A DNA stretch of 64,000 bases from CAYLMG01 sp964493425 (GTDB lineage: Bacteria > Planctomycetota > Phycisphaerae > Sedimentisphaerales > Anaerobacaceae). The translations under genes and the position numbers were made by a program. Positions 1 to 7,542 of the stretch are shown here, piece after piece (position 1 is the stretch's first letter; each line of letters begins with the position of its first letter). The notes beneath the pieces were generated by a model. The model had not been told where the DNA came from. It made no database searches and was given only the letters and a program-made list of their open reading frames with translations. Where the stretch lies: positions 1 to 64,000 of the forward strand of contig CAZBMW010000013.1 in assembly GCA_964493425.1 (NCBI GenBank), written 5' to 3'.

Positions 1-2
1 CC

Positions 3-812
3 CTTGTATCGCTCAGCGGACAGCCCCTGATGCTTTCAGATTCTATTGATAAATACGACGACGAGCTGATTTATATGATACAGCGGACACTGCCGCCTCT
101 TTCGACGTTTCCAGGCGAGACAGGCCAACTCGATACCGAATACACCGCCTTTACCTGGACTAAGTTCCACGGTTTCGGCGTACTCGATGAGCCGCCCTAC
201 AACGCCGAAGATATCGATGAACAGCAGGCACAAGATATGGCCGGCTGGTCACCAACAATAAATAATAATCATCCTTTCGGGTCTTTATGGGGGTTTCATA
301 TTGAAACTGCGGCCGGCAGATGGTGCGTGGTCTATAGAGTCGCGGTAAGTCAGCTTAGAGAAAGCAAAGTACCGCTTGATGCCCTCGGGCTTGGCGAAGG
401 CGAATATCTCGCATTTGATTTCTGGAAACAGTGCTTTTTGGGGCGTATCAAGAATAATATTCAATTCGAACCACTCGAACTCGGTTGCTGTCAGGTTATA
501 GCGATTAGACAAGTGAAAAATCACCCACAATTGATTTCGTCATCCCGGCATATCAGTCAGGATGCGATAAGCGTCCTCGCGCAAAGCTGGAAGGATAACG
601 AGCTTGTTTTAACGCTTAAAGGCATTGCCGGTACAAAAGAAACCTATTGGGTGCACCTGCCGGATGGTTTTAATGTTGATAAGGTTTATGGCGAAGGACT
701 TTCAGCAGGCATAGACAGGAAAATTGATGAGGAAAAAGGGCAGGTTCTGGGCATAGGAGTTAATTTCGAAAGGGAGCAGGCGAAATTAACTGTCCGATGC
801 CTTAAAGATTAA
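3..812 (+). CDS. GH36-like alpha-galactosidase, C-terminal part (5' end outside window)
   Basis: The reading frame is open from the first bases of the window, so the gene starts upstream and only about 269 C-terminal residues are present. The first residues read G-Q-P-L-M-L-S-D, followed by a conserved R-T-L-P-P, which is the end of the TIM barrel in melibiase-type (GH36/GH27-related) enzymes. Then comes a beta-rich C-terminal domain with a D-F-W...F-L-G pattern and an S-S-R-H-I-S-Q motif, as in large secreted alpha-galactosidase-like proteins of polysaccharide degraders. The catalytic residues would lie upstream of the window, so activity cannot be judged. The Met at position 30 is internal, not the start. 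Confidence 0.6.
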   Translation, partial: LVSLSGQPLMLSDSIDKYDDELIYMIQRTLPPLSTFPGETGQLDTEYTAFTWTKFHGFGVLDEPPYNAEDIDEQQAQDMAGWSPTINNNHPFGSLWGFHIETAAGRWCVVYRVAVSQLRESKVPLDALGLGEGEYLAFDFWKQCFLGRIKNNIQFEPLELGCCQVIAIRQVKNHPQLISSSRHISQDAISVLAQSWKDNELVLTLKGIAGTKETYWVHLPDGFNVDKVYGEGLSAGIDRKIDEEKGQVLGIGVNFEREQAKLTVRCLKD

Positions 813-900
813 AGAATACTTGACGAATTTGCTTTTACACCTTATAAAACAACCCTTATTTTTCACAAAAACAACAAAAAATTTAATTGGAGAGTAGATA

Positions 901-2289
901 ATGGAGCAGAAAATTTGGCTGAAAGAAAGCGACATACCCCGTCAATGGTACAATCTTGCAGCGGATTTGCCTACATCTCTTTTACCGCCTCTTGGCCCAG
1001 ACGGCAAACCGATTACTCCTGATATGTTGGCGCCCGTATTCCCGATGAATCTTATCGAACAGGAGGTTTGCCAGGACCGCTGGGTAGACATACCTGAAGA
1101 GATATTAGATATCCTGTATCGCTGGCGGCCAGCACCACTGAAAAGGGCTGTGTATCTTGAAAAACACTTGAAAACACCAGCAAAGATTTACTACAAGGAT
1201 GAAAGTTACAGCCCCCCCGGCAGTCATAAGCCCAATACAGCGGTGGCACAGGCCTGGTACAACAAGCAATTCGGAATTAAAAAGCTCACAACAGAAACCG
1301 GCGCCGGTCAGTGGGGCAGCGCTCTTGCCTTTGCATGCAAAGTAGTCGGTCTCGGATGCAAAGTGTTTATGGTTCGAATAAGCTTCGACCAAAAACCTTT
1401 TCGCAAGACAATGATGAAGGTATGGGGCGCCAACTGTGTCGCAAGCCCGAGTAACGAGACCAACGCCGGAAGAAAAGTGCTCGCAGAGATGCCGGATACG
1501 CCGGGCAGTCTCGGCATAGCAATAAGCGAGGCAATTGAAGAGGCTGTAACCGACAAGAAAGGCGAAACCAGATACTCACTTGGCAGCGTACTGAACCATG
1601 TTCTGCTCCACCAGACGATAATCGGTCTTGAGGCTAAAAAACAGCTTGAGGCCGTCGGCGAAAAGCTCCCTGATATCATTATCGGCTGCGCAGGCGGCGG
1701 AAGCAACTTCGCAGGACTGGCATTTCCATTCACTGCCGACAAAATAAACGGTGCAAATATTGAGATCATACCGGTTGAGCCAACGGCCTGCCCGACTATG
1801 ACCCGTGCTCCTTTTGCTTACGATTTCGGCGATACGGCTTGTACAACGCCGCTGTTGGCAATGCATACGCTCGGCCATGCCTTCATACCACCGCCAATTC
1901 ATGCGGGCGGTCTGCGTTATCACGGTATGGCGCCGCTTGTATGTCAGTGTATTAATGAAGGCCTGTTCACGCCGCGGGCTCTCGACCAGATTGAGTGCTA
2001 TGAGGCGGCCATACTGTGGGCACAGACAGAAGGAGCAATCTGTGCACCTGAAACAAGCCATGCTGTCGCTACTGTAATACAGGAGGCCAAGAAAGCCAAG
2101 GAAGAAGGCAAAGAAAAGGTCATTTTATTCAACTATAGCGGTCACGGCCTTATGGATCTGACCGGTTACGACGCATTTTTGGACGGTAAGCTCGACCGAT
2201 ACGAACTGCCCGACAAAGAATTGGAAAAAACGGAGGCCTGCCTGAAAGAACTTCCAAAGGCAGAGGTTCGAAAGAGCGGCAAATGGTAA
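901..2289 (+). CDS. trpB: TrpB2-type PLP-dependent tryptophan synthase beta-like protein
   Basis: 462 aa. It makes tryptophan from indole and serine, or a related PLP reaction. The PLP lysine is K110 in G-S-H-K-P-N-T-A; the substrate loop E-T-G-A-G-Q-W-G (132-139) and the phosphate-binding G-G-G-S-N are intact. The N-terminal extension (P-x-x-L-P-P-L-G-P-D-G) and the length mark the TrpB2 group rather than classical TrpB1 (about 400 aa). A GGAGAG ribosome site precedes ATG 901. No trpA or other trp genes are adjacent; TrpB2 proteins often stand alone and may salvage indole. The enzyme class is clear; the exact physiological substrate is not. Confidence 0.9.
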   Translation: MEQKIWLKESDIPRQWYNLAADLPTSLLPPLGPDGKPITPDMLAPVFPMNLIEQEVCQDRWVDIPEEILDILYRWRPAPLKRAVYLEKHLKTPAKIYYKDESYSPPGSHKPNTAVAQAWYNKQFGIKKLTTETGAGQWGSALAFACKVVGLGCKVFMVRISFDQKPFRKTMMKVWGANCVASPSNETNAGRKVLAEMPDTPGSLGIAISEAIEEAVTDKKGETRYSLGSVLNHVLLHQTIIGLEAKKQLEAVGEKLPDIIIGCAGGGSNFAGLAFPFTADKINGANIEIIPVEPTACPTMTRAPFAYDFGDTACTTPLLAMHTLGHAFIPPPIHAGGLRYHGMAPLVCQCINEGLFTPRALDQIECYEAAILWAQTEGAICAPETSHAVATVIQEAKKAKEEGKEKVILFNYSGHGLMDLTGYDAFLDGKLDRYELPDKELEKTEACLKELPKAEVRKSGKW

Positions 2290-2392
2290 TCCGCCTGCAA
2301 GTAAAAACGAGCAAAAACGAAGATTGATATTGCACGAATTACCAGGATAAGATAAATAATAGAAGGCTTTTTTAATAAATTAAAGGAACTCA

Positions 2393-2475
2393 GGGTCGGT
2401 GCCCGAGTGGCTAAAGGGGACGGGCTGTAAACCCGTTGGCGTGAGCCTACGTAGGTTCGAATCCTACCCGGCCCA
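2393..2475 (+). tRNA. tRNA-Tyr (GTA anticodon)
   Basis: Acceptor stem GGGTCGG (2393-2399) pairs with CCGGCCC (2468-2474) with one G-T wobble, discriminator A2475. The anticodon arm is ACGGG-CTGTAAA-CCCGT (2420-2436) with GTA at 2427-2429. A long variable arm (class II, as expected for bacterial tRNA-Tyr) precedes the T arm GTAGG-TTCGAAT-CCTAC. The 3' CCA is not encoded; a T run follows directly. Confidence 0.95.
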
Positions 2476-2529
2476 TTTTTTTATGCGCATATTAAAATTC
2501 GTCATTTAATTTCCATCCCAGGGATAAAA

Positions 2530-2567
2530 AAGGCGTTGAAGTCAATAATTAGTAACCCCAACGCCTT
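2530..2567 (-). terminator. Rho-independent terminator of the 2600-4099 gene
   Basis: On the minus strand a 9-bp stem AAGGCGTTG...CAACGCCTT with a 20-base loop runs into TTTT. It lies 33 bases after the stop codon of the leftward gene. Confidence 0.75.
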
Positions 2568-2599
2568 AAAAACTCAACAAAACCGATTTTAACGGCTGA

Positions 2600-4099
2600 T
2601 TATTGCTCTACAGTCTGCAGCTGCATCGCAACAAATGTAGCAATATTAGCATTATCGTCATCTATTATCGACGAGCCGTATTTGGCCATTACAAATTCCA
2701 CCGGGCTGTCAACAAGTCCCGGAAGCTCTTTTTCAAGAATATTCGCATATTCCACAAAAGCATCCACATACTCGAGCGCAACAGCGTATCGGTTGTCTTC
2801 ATCGCTCATTTGTCGCAAGCTTTCTACGATTTGCACGCCAAACTCAGGAGAAAAAGGCATATCAGCCGGTGCTATCGAATTGATCATCTCAGCCAATGCT
2901 GCAAATCTGCTTCCATCCGAGTCTCTTAATACTGCTGCCGCTTCGACAATTCTCGAGCAGACATCGCAGGGCTGTATATTGATATTGGAGGCCAATGACT
3001 TTCCAATCCATAACTGGATAGCCTGCGGCGGAACACCCACCTCTTTTGTTGCTGCTGATATCACAGCGGGGCAGCCCAATACCTCAGGAAATCTTACCAG
3101 TGGAACAGGCGCTGCTGCTGTTGCAAGAGTTGGCTCCGGCTCTGGCTCCGGCTCCGGTTCAGGACACGGGGGCTTTGGCGGCTTAGGTTTAGGACAAGGC
3201 GGCTTAGGCTTAGGACATGGCGGCTTAGGCTTTGGTTTTGGACAAGGCTTAGGACAAGGCTTAGGTTTAGGACAGGGTTTAGGCTTAGGAGACGGCTTAG
3301 GCTTAGGACACGGCTTTGGCTTAGGTTTACATCCACCGCAGGTCATTCCTTCACCGACTCCGTGCCCCTGATTACCGCAGAAGATATTACCTTTTCCATT
3401 TCCATGATTTCCTTCGCCCCAGTGGCCATTACCATTACCTCCCCCTGGATTGCCCGGATAACCATCCTTTCTCAATTTAACATCTAAGTTGCCTTTTCCT
3501 GGATTCTGCCCTTTTGCACCAGCACAAAAAGTCAACTGCTCAATACCATCGATTGCCATTGCAAAGCTGTCAGCTGCACCAAGGCCGCATTTATTAGCTT
3601 TGTTAGAAAAGTTATTGAGATGAGGATTGGGCAATTTAATAACAACATTACTACCCGCAGTACCTACAAAAACATTATTTCCGGCAATTTTTGCGCAACC
3701 GGCTTTATTCAATGAGTTATTCCCGCCAGCTCCTTTACCACCAAAGCCAAGCCCGGAGCTCTTGTTACCAGCTCTCGAAATGCTTTTGCCTGCAGTAAAA
3801 GAGGTTTGTGCCCGTGCACTTATACCGCCGCTTCCACGGATTACGCCTGCAGGATTAACTGGTCCTGTCCGTTGAACAGATTTAATCGAATTATGTGCGG
3901 TAAATGCTGAAGGGGACACTATTCCACTGACTCCCACCCCACCGCTACCGGTTACAATGCCGGCAGGATTAACATGCCTATTGGAGCCGCTTCTGTGGCC
4001 TGCCAGTGCAAAGGAATTGAAAACGATAAAAAAAACTGCAAAAAACGATATGATCAGCCTTGACTGATACATCTTCGACAATTTTATGAGCTTTCTCAC
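2600..4099 (-). CDS. Secreted Lys/Pro-rich protein sharing a 162-aa C-terminal domain with the exoprotein
   Basis: 499 aa, function unknown. Signal peptide at about residues 1-33 (K-L-S-K then a long hydrophobic stretch ending F-A-L-A-G). Two N-terminal repeats carry V-N-P-A-G-[IV] followed by G-S-G-G (residues 43-54 and 81-92). A Gly/Asn-rich middle follows, then a spacer of Lys-Pro, Cys-Pro and Glu-Pro repeats (258-323), and a C-terminal domain (338-499) with conserved cysteines at C343, C378 and C381. That last domain aligns without gaps to the end of the 2673-aa exoprotein nearby, 76 of 162 identical by hand count. The Lys-Pro spacer recalls TonB-like periplasm- or wall-spanning linkers. 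Start is GTG 4099, with GGAGG upstream. The gene is divergent from the DUF2809 gene and the secretion pair. Confidence 0.75.
   Translation of the reverse strand: MRKLIKLSKMYQSRLIISFFAVFFIVFNSFALAGHRSGSNRHVNPAGIVTGSGGVGVSGIVSPSAFTAHNSIKSVQRTGPVNPAGVIRGSGGISARAQTSFTAGKSISRAGNKSSGLGFGGKGAGGNNSLNKAGCAKIAGNNVFVGTAGSNVVIKLPNPHLNNFSNKANKCGLGAADSFAMAIDGIEQLTFCAGAKGQNPGKGNLDVKLRKDGYPGNPGGGNGNGHWGEGNHGNGKGNIFCGNQGHGVGEGMTCGGCKPKPKPCPKPKPSPKPKPCPKPKPCPKPCPKPKPKPPCPKPKPPCPKPKPPKPPCPEPEPEPEPEPTLATAAAPVPLVRFPEVLGCPAVISAATKEVGVPPQAIQLWIGKSLASNINIQPCDVCSRIVEAAAVLRDSDGSRFAALAEMINSIAPADMPFSPEFGVQIVESLRQMSDEDNRYAVALEYVDAFVEYANILEKELPGLVDSPVEFVMAKYGSSIIDDDNANIATFVAMQLQTVEQ
3131..3328 (-). repeat. Lys-Pro / Cys-Pro / Glu-Pro coding repeat
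   Basis: About 200 bases of tandem CCN-AAR-type codons encode residues 258-323 of the leftward protein: units K-P-K-P and C-P, ending in five E-P dipeptides. The opposite strand shows an open frame of Gly-Leu repeats, which is only the shadow of this simple repeat. Confidence 0.8.
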
Positions 4100-4156
4100 T
4101 TTCCATCCTCCATTTGATTGCTTAAATTCTGATAAAACCTTATAGCGTGTATAGTT

Positions 4157-4186
4157 ATAATATCATATCCGGCTTACCCAAGTCAA
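4157..4186 (-). promoter_or_regulatory. Sigma-70-type promoter for the Lys/Pro-rich protein
   Basis: On the minus strand TTGACT (4186-4181), an 18-base spacer and TATTAT (4162-4157). Transcription would start near 4150, about 50 bases before GTG 4099. Confidence 0.55.
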
Positions 4187-4355
4187 CGCTGAACTCTTTA
4201 AGTGCTTACAAATAAAATGGTTAAACTCTAATTTTTTCCGAGTTTTTAATATCGCAAAAGGTTTCACAGATAATAACTCTTGCGCACGGTAAGATAAAAA
4301 GATATAATTGTTTCGTACTTGTATCATATTTTTTAGGATTACCCTTATTAAAGCG

Positions 4356-4784
4356 ATGCCAAACATTCAGAGAATCTTTTTATATGTATATAGGCGGTTA
4401 TCAATACTGATATCCCTGTTTTTAGTTGGTTCAATAGGGCTATATCTGTGGTGGTTCTATAATGGACCTTCCAAATTATGGCTGAACTATTATGTATCTT
4501 CTATCTTTTACGAGGTCTTTTGGTGCCTTGTTATTTTCTTTTTCCGGCCCAACAAGCCCAACCCTACCAAAATTGCCATCGCAGTTTTTGCCGCAACCTG
4601 CCTGCTCGAATTCCTCCAGCTCTGCCAAGCTCCCCTGCTTGAAGCGATTCGAAGAACCTTTTTGGGCAAAGCTCTCATTGGAACGGACTTTGTCTGGCAG
4701 CAGTTCCCATACTATGTCATTGGAAGCTTTGCCGGCTGGCTCTGGCTGCGCCTGCTGGCTAAAAAGAACCCTGACAGCAATTAG
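4356..4784 (+). CDS. DUF2809-family membrane protein
   Basis: About 142 aa from ATG 4356; an upstream TTG at 4308 in the same frame is possible but has no ribosome site. Four hydrophobic segments are visible. The C-terminal half has the pattern E-F-L-Q-L, then R-R-T-x-L-G-K-A-L-I-G-T-D-F-x-W and Y-Y-V-I-G, which matches the DUF2809 inner-membrane family. The function of that family is unknown. It lies alone, between the divergent Lys/Pro-rich protein and the secretion pair; nothing ties it to either. Confidence 0.6.
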   Translation: MPNIQRIFLYVYRRLSILISLFLVGSIGLYLWWFYNGPSKLWLNYYVSSIFYEVFWCLVIFFFRPNKPNPTKIAIAVFAATCLLEFLQLCQAPLLEAIRRTFLGKALIGTDFVWQQFPYYVIGSFAGWLWLRLLAKKNPDSN

Positions 4785-5475
4785 AACCAGATACAAAAAA
4801 GAGTCCGAAGGTAAAAAGGCAGTTGTCTCGTTTCTCTCCGCCTTCGCCAAATTCTGATATCACAGTCTTATAGTACTGAAAAACCGGAAAAAAAATAAGA
4901 TTTTGCTTTACTTTCCTCTTACCCCCGTCATAATTTAAACCTATCAGAAGGAAAACCATCTGCAGGATAAAATTACCGAGATGTGAATACAGTAAATCGG
5001 AAAAAAGGAGGCACAAACTGGTTTGGCCGCAAATCTTTTATATCTTTGCAGGATTCCTGAAGTATGCCATCTTGCGAACCTAAAAGCCAGTTTTAGCGAG
5101 CTTTTTGCACTGCCTTTTGGTGTAAAAATTATTTTTCTATTAAAAATAAGTGTGAGCACAGGTCCGAAAAAAGGTACATAAGGAATCAAAACTGAAAAAT
5201 AGCCGCTCAAACGCATAAAATTGCGATTTTTAGGCAACTTATCACTTGACATCAGATTGCTTAATCTGATAAACTAATAAGATACAAGCTAACCAGGGAG
5301 CGGAAGATAAGGATATTGATTTATCAGCTTTATGGAGTAAAATGTTAAAGAGTATAGCCACTCGGAAAAAACTTGATTGTCCGGTTGTTATTAACATCAG
5401 CGCTTCAACCGATGTAATCTGTTTTTTTTGTTTTAGAGAACTTTGTGGGGTCTGTAAAGTTTAAAGGAGAGCATT
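4785..5475. other. 690-base intergenic stretch before the secretion operon
   Basis: No convincing gene on either strand. Short open frames have no ribosome site or family pattern. The stretch holds a promoter-operator-like site at 5246-5275 and a long leader (about 200 bases) before ATG 5476, with short inverted repeats such as CGGTTG...CAACCG and ACATC...GATGT near 5380-5420 followed by an 8-T run. No known riboswitch class was recognised. Confidence 0.5.
5246..5275 (+). promoter_or_regulatory. Promoter with palindromic operator for the two-partner secretion operon
   Basis: TTGACA at 5246-5251 is followed by a perfect inverted repeat ATCAGATT-GCTT-AATCTGAT (5251-5270) that fills the spacer; a weak -10 (ATAAAC or GATAAA) lies at 5268-5274. 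A repressor bound here would block RNA polymerase. Confidence 0.45.
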
Positions 5476-7452
5476 ATGTGCAAAATAGCAAAGGTTACGT
5501 TGGTATTGATAATTTTCTTCTGCGCAGGAACAGCAATCAGCTTGGCAGAAGAAGCTGTCGATGTCAACAATGTAAGCACAGAACAAAAAGATATTAAAAC
5601 AAAGCTGGAAGAAAAAACAAAAGCGGCTGAACAGATGGAGGAAATGCGTGAAGCTGCTGCGAAGGAAAAACGTGAGCAAATCAAGCAGGCAAAAAGAGCC
5701 GCGGCGGAGAAGAGAAAAGCCAAACAATTAGCTGAAATAGAAGAGCTGACACTGCCGGTGGACGATAGTCCGCGCTTGAAAGTTAAGGAAATCAGAATCA
5801 ACGGCAATACTCTGGTGCCAACAGAAGAGCTGATAAATAATATGCCGCTGGTTTATAACTCTTCAAGTCTGCCTTTGAAGAAAGCCGGGAGTGAGGACCT
5901 TTACGATTTAAGAATTATCGATGAAATACTCTCCTTGCCCGGTGAGCTGAGAGATGTTTCAACAAGAACCATCCAAGGATTCGTCCAATACATCCTTTCA
6001 GCATATCAGGAAAGAAATTATGGCGGTATATACGTCTATGTACCGCGGGAAGCGCTTAAAGACGGAGTAACGCTCGTCGACCAGGTTCTGCCCATCAAAG
6101 TTATCGAGGCAGCAGTTACGTCAGTGAGAATCACCGCTTACGATGTAGAGCAGAATGAGCGAGAGAAGCCGATACTTAAAAGAGAACTGATTGAAGAGTG
6201 GTCGCCCGTCAGAGCAAATGAGGTCGTCAATAAAAAAGAACTTGATGACTTCGTAAATCTGCTCAATCTGAATCCTGACAGATATGTTTCAGCAACGGTC
6301 TCCAAGGGGGCCGAGCCTAATTCGCTCGCGGTCGGCTACGATGTTTATGAAACAAGCCCATGGCATTATTACATTCAGGTAGATAATGCAGGAACAAAAG
6401 ACAGACGCTGGAAACCCAGAATTGGACTTATCAATACAAACCTGACCGGAAGGGACGACAGGCTTAGTATTATGGCTCAGATAACTCCGGAGAAGGGATT
6501 TGAGGACAACTACTCCTACTACGGCAGTTATGAATTCCCGCTTTGGAGTCCGCGTTTGAGACTTAACGTTTATGGCGGCCGCAGCGAGTTCGATATTTCC
6601 GCGGTAGGAGGAATTGGCTTTATAGGTACTGGTTCATTTTACGGCGGTTTACTTCGATACAATCTCTTTCAAAAAGACAATTGGTTCTTTGACCTGACAG
6701 CAGGCGTAAGTCACGAAGAAAGTAAAATCAAGCCTACAGCTTTTCCGCTACTGGTTGCTGCGCTTAAACAGGATGTTAAATGGGATTTGTGGTCCGCCGG
6801 ATTTGACATTCACCGCAGGGACGATATGTCAAATAGCTCTATTACGTTCAATCGATACGAAAGCTTCAACCAGTCCAGTAAGAGGCGGTTCAATATTGCA
6901 CGAACCGGTGCACACCCGGACTTCAGAATCTATATGCTATCGGCATTTCACAGCCAGTATCTTGACCCTGATAAGATTGAGCGTTTGAGCGGCAACCTCA
7001 GGTGGATAGATGCGAGCGGAAGACTTGTGCCAGCCAAGATGACCACATTCGGTGGTCTATATACGGTACGGGGTTACAGGGAAGACCAGATAGTTGCCGA
7101 CGAAGGCATGCTTTACTCTGTACAGTATGAGTTTGATGTGATTGCATTCAACGAAGCAGGAAACCAAATGAACAACATGGAACAAAACAACAATACGGCT
7201 GAAGAAGAAAAGCAGCCCTGGCTCAGAAAGCTTGCACCGGTAGCCTTCATCGACGGCGGAAGGGCAAAGGTAGAGCACAAAGTACCTGGCGAAACAGGAG
7301 TAGAAGAGCTTTTTGGAGCTGGCGTAGGACTGATAGGAGAAATCGGTGAGAACCTTGAGGCGGCAGCGTATCTAGCCTGGCCTCTGCGTGGTGCAGGACG
7401 GACAAAAACAGGTCAGGAAAGATTGCATGTAAGCTTTATCGCAAGGTGGTAA
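5476..7452 (+). CDS. FhaC/ShlB-type outer-membrane transporter of two-partner secretion
   Basis: 658 aa. It is the beta-barrel that exports the adjacent exoprotein across the outer membrane. A signal peptide covers about residues 1-25 (ends S-L-A-E-E). Residues 35-95 are an unusually long Lys/Glu/Ala-rich coiled coil. POTRA domains follow (K-V-K-E-I-R-I-N-G-N at about 98), then a 16-strand barrel to the C-terminal W. The lid-loop signature V-R-G-Y at residue 531 is intact. AGGAG precedes ATG 5476. The exoprotein gene begins 90 bases downstream, the classical TpsB-TpsA order. The family assignment is firm; the coiled coil before the POTRAs is larger than the short helix of FhaC. Confidence 0.9.
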   Translation: MCKIAKVTLVLIIFFCAGTAISLAEEAVDVNNVSTEQKDIKTKLEEKTKAAEQMEEMREAAAKEKREQIKQAKRAAAEKRKAKQLAEIEELTLPVDDSPRLKVKEIRINGNTLVPTEELINNMPLVYNSSSLPLKKAGSEDLYDLRIIDEILSLPGELRDVSTRTIQGFVQYILSAYQERNYGGIYVYVPREALKDGVTLVDQVLPIKVIEAAVTSVRITAYDVEQNEREKPILKRELIEEWSPVRANEVVNKKELDDFVNLLNLNPDRYVSATVSKGAEPNSLAVGYDVYETSPWHYYIQVDNAGTKDRRWKPRIGLINTNLTGRDDRLSIMAQITPEKGFEDNYSYYGSYEFPLWSPRLRLNVYGGRSEFDISAVGGIGFIGTGSFYGGLLRYNLFQKDNWFFDLTAGVSHEESKIKPTAFPLLVAALKQDVKWDLWSAGFDIHRRDDMSNSSITFNRYESFNQSSKRRFNIARTGAHPDFRIYMLSAFHSQYLDPDKIERLSGNLRWIDASGRLVPAKMTTFGGLYTVRGYREDQIVADEGMLYSVQYEFDVIAFNEAGNQMNNMEQNNNTAEEEKQPWLRKLAPVAFIDGGRAKVEHKVPGETGVEELFGAGVGLIGEIGENLEAAAYLAWPLRGAGRTKTGQERLHVSFIARW

Positions 7453-7542
7453 CAAAGAAAGCTTATAGCTGGAATGGAATATATAGCGGATGGAATCAAC
7501 AAAAAAGTTGTATATAGAAGTAAAAATAAAAGGGGTATGATG

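Noticed and set aside
2682..3371. 229-aa plus-strand open frame of Gly-Leu repeats
   Set aside because: It is the antisense reading of the Lys-Pro repeat and terminal domain of the minus-strand gene, which has a ribosome site, promoter, terminator and a homologue nearby.
4944..5252. 102-aa minus-strand open frame upstream of the secretion operon
   Set aside because: No ribosome site, odd hydrophobic/basic composition, no family pattern, and it overlaps the promoter of the opposite operon.
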